Part shown: positions 1 to 5,371 of the stretch, piece after piece
How positions within the stretch are numbered: the stretch's first letter is position 1
Layout: each line of letters begins with the position of its first letter
Source of the DNA: Candidatus Freyrarchaeum guaymasense
GTDB lineage: Archaea > Asgardarchaeota > Jordarchaeia > Jordarchaeales > Freyrarchaeaceae
Direction of reading: 5' to 3'
DNA length: 12,263 bases
Assembly: GCA_030587405.1 (NCBI GenBank)
Contig: JAUQZD010000040.1
Span: forward strand, 1 to 12,263
Made by a program: the position numbers and the translations under genes
Notes under the pieces: model-generated
Database searches by the model: none
What the model was told of the DNA's origin: nothing
The model's input: the letters and a program-made list of their open reading frames with translations, nothing else

Positions 1-253
1 GCTCACAGAACTACTGCTCCGACCCTTCTCATTATAAACCTCGAGTGACCAAGTCTTTGACATGTTATCACTACAGAGATCCCGGGTGATTAGTATGAAA
101 GTGCCTATAATCAGCATAATGACATTTAGAATAAATTAGGATAAAGAAGCGGTTCTTGACGCCGTCTCCACTCGGAGATTGTTCTCGTGGACTTAAAGTT
201 TTATGAGCCGGTAATGGGGGTGGTGAGAGGAACTTCCGGTAGCGATGAAAAAA
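1..253. other. Non-coding left edge, no supported gene
   Basis: I see no convincing gene here. One plus-strand frame is open from the window edge to a stop at 90-92, but it shows no recognisable domain, so a gene tail entering from the left cannot be confirmed. The long minus-strand open frame covering 71-613 is mostly the reverse of the antitoxin/toxin genes and is low-complexity (Ser/Leu rich), so I treat it as a shadow. A small inverted repeat, TCTCC-ACTC-GGAGA, lies at 165-178. It is not followed by a T-tract and I assign no role. Confidence 0.5.
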
Positions 254-289
254 TTTTATACGTATACGTACACGTATATTTGAGGGGTG
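254..289 (+). promoter_or_regulatory. vapBC-type promoter with ACGTAY hexamer operator
   Basis: A TATA-like element TTTTATAC lies at 254-261. Directly over and after it come three tandem hexamers, ACGTAT, ACGTAC and ACGTAT (260-277). The first two lie within a perfect 12-bp palindrome, TACGTATACGTA, at 259-270. Initiation about 25 bases downstream would fall near 283, giving a leader of about 11 bases. GAGGGGTG (282-289) sits 4 bases before the GTG start. Hexamers over the core promoter fit the known way RHH antitoxins repress their own operons; binding itself is inferred. Confidence 0.6.
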
Positions 290-293
290 TGCT

Positions 294-554
294 GTGGAAA
301 CACGTCCCATTCCTGTTAGGCTGAGCAAAGAGATGCTCGAAAGCATAGACCTCCTCGTGAGGCTCAAGATTTTCAATTCAAGAAGCGAGGCTCTCAGAAA
401 GCTTTTGCAAATAGGGCTTAAGGAAGTGGAAAAGCACGTACGGATCTTAAGGGCTATCGAGGAGCTTTTTGATATCGAGAAAAAGACCGGTAAAATCCCG
501 ATAAGGCTTGCAGGGGAAAGGGCACAACTCCTCAAGGAGAGGGACAGATTATAA
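294..554 (+). CDS. Ribbon-helix-helix antitoxin (VapB/CopG type)
   Basis: An 86-residue protein of the size and pattern of RHH antitoxins. The N-terminus is a short strand (PIPVRLSKEM) followed by helix 1 (ESIDLLVRLKIF). The turn N-S-R-S-E-A precedes helix 2 (LRKLLQIGLKEVEKH), which is the typical 'S-R-S-E-A-L-R' RHH signature. The charged C-terminal half is the expected toxin-binding arm. It would bind DNA as a dimer through the N-terminal strand and neutralise the downstream PIN protein. The start is GTG at 294, with GAGGGGTG 4 bases upstream. Its TAA stop overlaps the next gene's ATG by one base (TAATG), so the pair is translationally coupled. The family call is confident; the exact antitoxin subfamily is not determined. 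Confidence 0.85.
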   Translation: METRPIPVRLSKEMLESIDLLVRLKIFNSRSEALRKLLQIGLKEVEKHVRILRAIEELFDIEKKTGKIPIRLAGERAQLLKERDRL

Positions 555-1048
555 TGAAGTATATCGACACGAGCGTAATAGTTTCCGCATTGGACCCGCT
601 GGATGAAAAGCAAAAGACGTCGCTACAGTTTCTGGAAGAGGAGAAGGAGAAGGTTGCTTCTGAGCTGGTCATGCTTGAACTGGCAAGTGTCGTAAGTCGA
701 AGGCTCGACGAATTAAGTATTCCACTCAGGGAGTTTTCCCTCCCCAGCGAGCAGCTCCTCATCGCAATTCTCGTATATGTACTTAGGAGGTTTGGCATCA
801 AATTCGTTAAAATTGTAGGGAGCATGGAGATCCCGCTGCTCGGACAAATGTCTCTTCCGGTAGCGGCCACCATCGAGCTATCAGCAAAGATCAAGTTGAG
901 ATCCCTAGACCTACTGCACATTGCGTACGTGAAACTCCTAAAGGAGAAGGGTTTTAAGATTTCCGCATTTGCAACGTTAGATGAATACTTTGTGAAGGCA
1001 AAAGAATTTCTAGAGGAGGAGTTAAGTGTGGCGCTTGAAACTCTGTAG
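554..1048 (+). CDS. PIN-domain ribonuclease toxin (VapC type)
   Basis: A 164-residue PIN-fold protein, the usual partner of an RHH antitoxin. The N-terminus M-K-Y-I-D-T-S-V carries the first metal-binding Asp (D5). Further likely acidic site residues are E42 in ELVMLELAS, D119 in LRSLDLLHIAY and D143 in FATLDEYF. This gives the four-acid set of VapC-like Mg-dependent endoribonucleases. It is slightly longer than the common 130-145 residues: an insert around residues 60-105, with no motif I recognise, separates the second and third acidic residues. The ATG overlaps the antitoxin stop by one base, and no other genes share the unit. The RNA target cannot be read from sequence. Confidence 0.87.
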   Translation: MKYIDTSVIVSALDPLDEKQKTSLQFLEEEKEKVASELVMLELASVVSRRLDELSIPLREFSLPSEQLLIAILVYVLRRFGIKFVKIVGSMEIPLLGQMSLPVAATIELSAKIKLRSLDLLHIAYVKLLKEKGFKISAFATLDEYFVKAKEFLEEELSVALETL

Positions 1049-1321
1049 GCGGCATTGTACTTATCCTAACTGGGACAATTAAGAGTATCTCCTCACAGAG
1101 CCTTAACGGATTTAGCAGCTTACTAACGTAGCTTTCTCAACATGAAAGTGTGCGATGGGGCTGCCATTGCACCCCTCAATCTTCCTGTGTCCTCCACTCG
1201 GCTGTGTGAGAAACAATTCCTACCCCTTTCAGTTTATTCCTTGTCTGTGCTTTTCCACGTTCTGCCGCTCCTTTTTCGTTATGCTGTTAGTGCTTGTCCC
1301 GATTTCTCTTCCAGTCTTTCC
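1049..1321. other. Intergenic gap between convergent genes
   Basis: This gap lies between the ends of the toxin gene (+) and the PLP-enzyme gene (-). It holds a plus-strand open frame (1142-1378) whose product is low-complexity and overlaps the PLP gene in antisense, so I do not call it. The plus strand is T/C-rich from about 1180, with a T5 at 1272-1276. That could help termination of the toxin transcript but lies more than 200 bases past its stop. I see no repeat or RNA gene. Confidence 0.4.
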
Positions 1322-2479
1322 TTAGGCTTGGGAGAGGGCTTGGTCGAAGTCTTCTATTATGTCGTCTGGGTCTTCTAATCCTACTGAAACCCTTATGAGC
1401 GTGTCCGTTATCCCCAGCTTTCTCCTCTCCTTCCTTGGCATTGTCATATGGGTCATGCATGCTGGCCACTCGACAAGGGTTTCCACGTCTCCTAGGCTTA
1501 CCCCTATGTAGCTCATCCTAAGGTTGTTCATTACGTTCATCGCTATGGTGGTGTTTTCAACCTCGAAGGAGAGCATCCCTCCGAAGCACCTCATCTGCTT
1601 CTTAGCTATCTCGTGCTGGGGGTGGCTTGGTAGGCCAGGGTAGAGCACCCTTTTAACCTTGGGGTGGTCTTCAAGGAACTCTGCGAGAACCATGGCGTTC
1701 CTGCAGTGCCTCTCCATTCTTACATGGAGAGTTTTAACCCCTCTAAGCACAAGCCACGCGTTAAGCGGGCTCATCGTTGCGCCGAAAATTGTGCTCCACG
1801 TACCCCTCAGGTTGAGGATGTAATCTCTCCTTCCTATCACAGCGCCTCCAAGCGCGTCTCCATGCCCGCTAAGATACTTTGTTAGGCTCTCTATGTTAAC
1901 GTCTACACCTAGCCTTAAGGGTTGCTGGCAGTATGGGGTGGCAAAGGTGTTGTCAAAGAGTACGGTTACACCTGCTTCATGGGCAACCTTGGAAACCTCC
2001 TCTATGTCGATAACCTTCATGGTTGGGTTAGCGGGCGACTCGAAGTAAACAACCGATGCGCCACGTTTGAGCTCCTCCTCCAACCTTGAAATATCCCCGA
2101 AATCGACGTATGAAACCTCAAATCCGAGCCTTGGGAGGATCTTGGTGAAAAGGTCGTGTGTTCCACCGTAAATTATGTCTGACGTGACAACCCTACCATC
2201 CTTCTCTAAGCAACTCATGACAGCTATCGTTATGGCTGCCATCCCTGAAGCCGTGACCAGAGCCCTTTCCCCACCCTCTATCTCAGCCAGCTTCTCTTCT
2301 AAAACTTCTAAAGTAGGGTTTTGTATGCGCGTGTAAAAGTACCTTCCCTTCATTAGCTCGTCGAAGTTTTCGTAAACAAAAGTGGACGTCATGTAAACTG
2401 GCACCCTTAAAGCCCGGGTAAGCGGGCAAGGCTTCTCCCCGGAGTGGACAAGCTTCGTGTCGATCCGATCCTCCTCCAA
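1322..2479 (-). CDS. Cys/Met-metabolism PLP enzyme (cystathionine gamma-lyase/synthase family)
   Basis: A PLP-dependent trans-sulfuration enzyme of about 385 residues, a normal family length. It would act on cystathionine, homocysteine/methionine or an O-acyl-homoserine in the cytosol. Landmarks: TASGMAAI for phosphate binding, FDNTFATPY with the Asp that holds the PLP ring nitrogen, and ESLTKYLSGHGD with the Schiff-base Lys (about residue 201). The C-terminal stretch YPGLPSHPQHEIAKKQM and the late Arg in TLIRVSVGLED (substrate carboxylate) also fit. YGGT stands where methionine gamma-lyases have Y-G-C-T, which argues against a dedicated methionine gamma-lyase. I chose TTG at 2479: AGAGGTGA lies 7 bases upstream (2487-2494) and a TATA element predicts initiation near 2515. 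The frame stays open to 2587, but that start would lie upstream of the predicted mRNA end. It is monocistronic. Exact reaction unresolved. Confidence 0.87.
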   Translation of the reverse strand: MEEDRIDTKLVHSGEKPCPLTRALRVPVYMTSTFVYENFDELMKGRYFYTRIQNPTLEVLEEKLAEIEGGERALVTASGMAAITIAVMSCLEKDGRVVTSDIIYGGTHDLFTKILPRLGFEVSYVDFGDISRLEEELKRGASVVYFESPANPTMKVIDIEEVSKVAHEAGVTVLFDNTFATPYCQQPLRLGVDVNIESLTKYLSGHGDALGGAVIGRRDYILNLRGTWSTIFGATMSPLNAWLVLRGVKTLHVRMERHCRNAMVLAEFLEDHPKVKRVLYPGLPSHPQHEIAKKQMRCFGGMLSFEVENTTIAMNVMNNLRMSYIGVSLGDVETLVEWPACMTHMTMPRKERRKLGITDTLIRVSVGLEDPDDIIEDFDQALSQA

Positions 2480-2535
2480 ATCAAATTCACCTCTGCCTTT
2501 TCCTAAAGCTAAATTATGGTTATTCTGGTTGAAGC

Positions 2536-2547
2536 TAAATAAATAAC
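2536..2547 (-). promoter_or_regulatory. TATA element for the PLP-enzyme gene
   Basis: On the minus strand this reads GTTATTTATTTA, an archaeal-type TATA element. Initiation about 26 bases downstream would fall near 2515, leaving a leader of about 36 bases with AGAGGTGA before the TTG at 2479. This spacing is the main reason for rejecting the longer open frame up to 2587. Confidence 0.5.
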
Positions 2548-2664
2548 TTCGTTCTTCCCTGCCCCCTTCTAAAGCACGCATCAGCATTAATCATGCAAGT
2601 GTCCTCGTAAAATTACGTTGGCTTCGAACACGTGACTGTGAGGGGGGAAGCACTCTGTTGCTCC

Positions 2665-2877
2665 CTAGCACCTAGAAAAGGCCTCTGAGACGGAACGACG
2701 ACCCAGCGTTGTGATGGTTAAGGTAGGCTGGGTGTAAGACTCCATGTGTGAACGTTCGCCATCCGGATTATGGTTAATGCTAAAGCACTCAGCCTCATCA
2801 TAGCCTGAACATAAGCCTTTGAACGTTGCCTTTCCTATGAGCACCGGCTTACCTACACCTTTGAAAGGGAGTCTCAT
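2665..2877 (-). CDS. Small hypothetical protein, 70 residues, possibly leaderless
   Basis: A 70-codon minus-strand frame with an ATG start, in an otherwise gene-free stretch of about 490 bases. The product begins MRLPFKGVGKPVLIGKATFK and is mixed in composition, with three Cys, no transmembrane segment and no motif I can assign. On the minus strand the TATA element at 2895-2906 (CATATAAATAAG) is centred about 25 bases upstream of the ATG. That would start transcription at or near the ATG itself, the arrangement of a leaderless archaeal mRNA, and there is no Shine-Dalgarno sequence. It may be a real small gene, the remnant of a longer gene, or chance. Nothing links it functionally to its neighbours. 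Confidence 0.3.
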   Translation of the reverse strand: MRLPFKGVGKPVLIGKATFKGLCSGYDEAECFSINHNPDGERSHMESYTQPTLTITTLGRRSVSEAFSRC

Positions 2878-2894
2878 GGATGGATGAGGAAATA

Positions 2895-2907
2895 ACTTAT
2901 TTATATG
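2895..2907. promoter_or_regulatory. TATA element readable in both directions
   Basis: The core ACTTATTTATATG serves the crotonase gene on the plus strand (TTTATAT at 2900-2906). Its reverse reads CATATAAATAAG for the 70-codon frame. Predicted initiation is near 2929 on the plus strand and near 2876 on the minus strand. The plus-strand use is the better supported, because a clear gene follows at a normal leader length (about 36-45 bases). Confidence 0.55.
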
Positions 2908-2908
2908 G

Positions 2909-2940
2909 GGAGAGAGTTCTTTTAGGAGAGAGTTCTTTTA
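2909..2940 (+). repeat. Perfect 16-bp tandem duplication in the crotonase promoter
   Basis: The unit GGAGAGAGTTCTTTTA occurs twice with no spacer and no mismatch (2909-2924 and 2925-2940). It begins 3 bases after the TATA core, spans the predicted initiation site (about 2929), and ends 25 bases before the GTG at 2966. A tandem 16-mer at this position could be a two-site operator for a repressor, or a recent slippage duplication that altered TATA-to-start spacing. The sequence alone does not say which. Confidence 0.85.
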
Positions 2941-2965
2941 ACATCTTTTTTTTAGGGAAAAGGGG

Positions 2966-3760
2966 GTGTTTTCGTTGTTTAGTAAGATAATTTACGAGAA
3001 GGAGGGAGGAATTGCCAGGATAACTGTCAACAGGCCTGAGGTTTTAAACGCTATGGATGCTCAGACGGCTAACGAGGTGCTAAGCGCCTTGAAGGACGCT
3101 GAGCTGGATGAGAACGTGAGGGTTGTCGTGCTTACGGGGGCTGGGGATGCCTTCGGCACGGGAGCCGATCTTAAAGAGGCGAGCCTTGCAAGGGATGCTG
3201 ACCCGCTGGACATCAGGCTTCACATTCAGAGGGTTTTCAACGAGATAGTGCTTCAAATATTTAAGATGGAGAAGCCTGTTATAGCTGCGGTGAACGGGAT
3301 AGCTGCTGGCGCGTCCATGAACATTGCTTTGGTTTGCGACTTAGTAATCGCGTCAGACCAAGCTCGCTTCAGCGAAATATTCGCCCACATAGGCTTCATC
3401 CCCGATGCCGGTGGAACATTTCTGCTTCCTCGACTTGTAGGGGTTCACAAGGCTAAGGAGCTCTCATTCACAGCACGATTCGTGACCGCTGAGGAGGCTG
3501 AGAAGCTAGGCCTAGTTAACATGGTAGTTCCGAGAGATCAGCTTGACGAGGCCGTGAAGAAGGTTGCAAATGAAATAATGAAGTTTCCCGGGAAGGCCAT
3601 AGGTGCAGCTAAAAAGGCGATAAACATGGCTCTCACGTCAACTCTAGAGGATGCCTTAAACCTTGAGGCTACAACCCAAGCTTTATGCTCGGTTTCGCGG
3701 GAGGCAATGGAGAGGATACGTAGCTTCCTGGAGAAACGGTCTGAGTCAAAGGAGAAATAA
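2966..3760 (+). CDS. Crotonase-family enoyl-CoA hydratase/isomerase, PaaG-like
   Basis: A 264-residue crotonase-fold protein acting on CoA thioesters. The N-terminus has ITVNRPEVLNAMD, and GDAFGTGADLKEA and AAVNGIAAGAS supply the oxyanion-hole regions. RFSEIFAHIGFIPDAGGT followed by LPRLVG is the 'F-x3-F-x2-IG-x2-PDaGGt' pattern I associate with PaaG-type enoyl-CoA isomerases, with the candidate catalytic Asp at 147. The two Glu of classical hydratases (rat E144 and E164) appear to be Asn119 and Phe139. Isomerase or another crotonase reaction is therefore at least as likely as hydration. Start: GTG 2966 is the longest, but GGGGGTG at 2962-2968 sits 6 bases before TTG 2975, which may be the true start (261 residues). 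It converges with the acx operon. An oligo-T tract follows the stop. Confidence 0.88.
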   Translation: MFSLFSKIIYEKEGGIARITVNRPEVLNAMDAQTANEVLSALKDAELDENVRVVVLTGAGDAFGTGADLKEASLARDADPLDIRLHIQRVFNEIVLQIFKMEKPVIAAVNGIAAGASMNIALVCDLVIASDQARFSEIFAHIGFIPDAGGTFLLPRLVGVHKAKELSFTARFVTAEEAEKLGLVNMVVPRDQLDEAVKKVANEIMKFPGKAIGAAKKAINMALTSTLEDALNLEATTQALCSVSREAMERIRSFLEKRSESKEK

Positions 3761-3800
3761 GTGTTGACCGTTCCCTATAATTCTTCACAATTTCCATTCA

Positions 3801-3810
3801 TTTTTGTTTT
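3801..3810 (+). terminator. Oligo-T terminator after the crotonase gene
   Basis: TTTTTGTTTT on the plus strand, about 40 bases past the crotonase stop. Plain T-tracts without a hairpin are the usual archaeal termination signal. It faces the minus-strand tracts at 3815-3822 and 3912-3918, as expected between convergent units. Confidence 0.5.
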
Positions 3811-3814
3811 CCGC

Positions 3815-3822
3815 AAAAAAAA
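3815..3822 (-). terminator. Second oligo-T tract for the acx operon
   Basis: A8 on the plus strand, hence T8 on the minus strand, about 125 bases past the acxC stop. It is a possible backup terminator for readthrough from the operon. Confidence 0.35.
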
Positions 3823-3907
3823 CTTAAGATGAAAGGAAACCCAGAATACTGCCTTTATACGCTCTTCTCGGCCGGTTCCACTCGTCAACATGCCCTATAA
3901 TGCTTCG

Positions 3908-3918
3908 AAACAAAAAAA
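3908..3918 (-). terminator. Oligo-T terminator of the acx operon
   Basis: The minus strand reads TTTTTTTGTTT here, about 30 bases past the acxC stop at 3947. It is the first T-tract that transcripts from the operon would meet. Confidence 0.5.
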
Positions 3919-3946
3919 GGGAGGGTAAGATTACATTACTACTACT

Positions 3947-4528
3947 CTAAGATCCCTTTTCTTCTGCCTCTTCAGCCCACTTCCTAAGTATGTTCACACT
4001 TCTATCCTCCGCTCTGCTTTCCTCCTTTTTTTCGCATGGGACGGGCTTCCCAAGCCACTCCTTGTAAAACCCTTCAACGTCCGGGAGGAACTCAAAGGTT
4101 ATAGGGTACCCTTTCGGCGCGTTTTCCACGTCTAACAGTTCGCCGCATCCCGGGCAGTAAAACTCCCTTAACTCTATGAACTCGGTGTCAAACTCGAAGA
4201 AGTCTGGGTAGACCTCCTTGAAGTCCTCGTTGGTCTCCCTCACCCTTATCAAGCACTTAAGCTTCCAGTTCTCCCTGTAATCCCCGAACTCATGGCCGCA
4301 TGCAGCCTTAACAATCAACTCTCCATTCTTGCATACTACGAAAAGGTGCTCGTGGATGGGCAGCACTATCTTCTCCTTCCACGGAACCCTCTCCTGAAGC
4401 ACCTTAACATACTTCTCGAACCTGTCCCTGTCCTTGGGAGCACTCATCATCCTCTTAACCATGCTCCAGGGAAGCTTTCTCTCAACAAGCCCCTTTATAA
4501 CGTCATTAGGGTAGCTTGGCGCCTCCAA
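3947..4528 (-). CDS. acxC: Acetone carboxylase gamma subunit
   Basis: A 193-residue protein recognised as the acetone carboxylase gamma subunit by the block CGHEFGDYRENWK (residues 77-89), a family hallmark, and by YCPGCGELL (124-132). C77, C92, C125 and C128 (possibly H79) are candidate zinc ligands; the bacterial gamma subunit is a zinc protein. The gamma subunit completes the alpha2-beta2-gamma2 complex that carboxylates acetone to acetoacetate with ATP. It is a little longer than the roughly 168-residue bacterial protein I recall, owing to a charged C-terminal tail (from about residue 165). The start is TTG at 4528: GGGGGTGG, which directly follows the alpha-subunit stop, sits 6 bases upstream. 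The gap to acxB is 14 bases, so it is last in the operon. Its presence separates this locus from plain hydantoinase/oxoprolinase pairs. Confidence 0.92.
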   Translation of the reverse strand: MEAPSYPNDVIKGLVERKLPWSMVKRMMSAPKDRDRFEKYVKVLQERVPWKEKIVLPIHEHLFVVCKNGELIVKAACGHEFGDYRENWKLKCLIRVRETNEDFKEVYPDFFEFDTEFIELREFYCPGCGELLDVENAPKGYPITFEFLPDVEGFYKEWLGKPVPCEKKEESRAEDRSVNILRKWAEEAEEKGS

Positions 4529-4542
4529 ATTCTTCCACCCCC

Positions 4543-5367
4543 TCAGAGTGTGAAGTCCTCCGGCAGCTGCCAGAACTCCCTGAACTCCTTCGCCATTTTC
4601 TCAGACCTTGACATGCTGTCCCTGATCATTTCCTTGACATCCTCCGGAAGCCTCCCTGCTGCGACCTTTTCCCTCTCCTTAACCCACCACTCCTTCACCG
4701 GGACGCCTTTGCTTAGCCTTTCTTCCCTTATCCTCCTTCTCTTCTCATCCGTGGCTTTCTCGTCTACGACCCACTTTTTCTCCTTCTCGTCATACCTGCA
4801 GATGACCCCATAAACCTTCTCAGCCCACTCCTCGGTCAGGAAGCCGTTTTCAAGGTCTTTGACGATAAGTGAAGGGTCCCTCTCTATGGGGTCGCCGAAC
4901 CCTACGCCACCAGTGTAGTAGATACCCATTAGGTCCCCTTGCTTCACATCCTCCCAGAAAGGCGTCCTGTGGATCACCAAGTCCCCTTTAAGCTTCCCCT
5001 CCTTAACCATGTCTATAACTTCCATTATCGATCCGGGCACCTCACCCTTACCTATAAGCTCTAGGATGTTCGTGTTCTTAACCGTTATTCCGAACCAGGA
5101 TGGGGGCGGATACCCTCCGAAGAGCCCTTTAAGGTATGGTAGCGTAGGCATGTGGCCGTTGCATCCGACGTTGAACCGCTGAGTCCTCCATATCAGCCAG
5201 AGCGAAGCCCAGCCGTTGCCTCCTCTAAACCTTCCATACCCGTGAGTGTTCGGTATAAACCTTCTTCCTAGGTATACTATTGGAGCAAGCATCTCCCATA
5301 GCTCCACGTTCCCCTGATCCGCCTCAGGGTTCCATATCGCGTAGCCCGCGTCTATCCCGTCTAACAC
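4543..5367 (-). CDS. acxB: Acetone carboxylase alpha subunit, C-terminal part
   Basis: These 274 residues continue the HyuB-like alpha subunit from where the preceding frame stops. The second residue onward (LDGIDAGYAIWNPEADQGN) is ordinary internal HyuB sequence, not an N-terminus. RFRGGNGW (about 46-53) is the conserved HyuB glycine block, and GGVGFGDPIERDP is typical of the C-terminal region. The charged helical end (about 205-274) resembles the alpha-subunit tail. If it is translated separately, the start is GTG at 5367, inside GTGTTAG, with the upstream stop four bases later and the G5 run acting as a crowded Shine-Dalgarno. Summed with the N-terminal part, the length is about 730 residues against about 776 in Xanthobacter (recalled). 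It could be a separate subunit, a product of recoding, or the result of a one-base indel. Confidence 0.85.
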   Translation of the reverse strand: MLDGIDAGYAIWNPEADQGNVELWEMLAPIVYLGRRFIPNTHGYGRFRGGNGWASLWLIWRTQRFNVGCNGHMPTLPYLKGLFGGYPPPSWFGITVKNTNILELIGKGEVPGSIMEVIDMVKEGKLKGDLVIHRTPFWEDVKQGDLMGIYYTGGVGFGDPIERDPSLIVKDLENGFLTEEWAEKVYGVICRYDEKEKKWVVDEKATDEKRRRIREERLSKGVPVKEWWVKEREKVAAGRLPEDVKEMIRDSMSRSEKMAKEFREFWQLPEDFTL

Positions 5368-5371
5368 CCCC
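5361..5371 (-). other. acxB: Frame break in acxB at a G5 run
   Basis: On the minus strand the junction reads AAGGGGGTGTTAG, with five G at 5371-5367. The upstream frame ends ...Ala-Arg-Gly-Cys-stop (TAG at 5363-5361). Reading one base back gives Ala-Arg-Gly-Val-Leu-Asp-Gly-Ile and continues the family sequence with nothing lost. A sixth G would restore a single frame, as would a -1 slip. Confidence 0.9.

Noticed and set aside
71..613. 180-codon minus-strand open frame over the antitoxin region
   Set aside because: It is antisense to the RHH gene and its promoter, has a low-complexity Ser/Leu-rich product, and no domain. The RHH/PIN pair explains the region.
532..921. 129-codon minus-strand open frame
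   Set aside because: Antisense to the PIN gene, Ser-rich product, no motif.
1322..2479. Methionine gamma-lyase as a firm call
   Set aside because: The Y-G-C-T motif I associate with methionine gamma-lyase is Y-G-G-T here, so only the broader trans-sulfuration family is supported.
4292..4813. Plus-strand open frame crossing the acxC/acxB junction
   Set aside because: Ser/Leu-rich antisense product; the minus-strand genes have clear family motifs.
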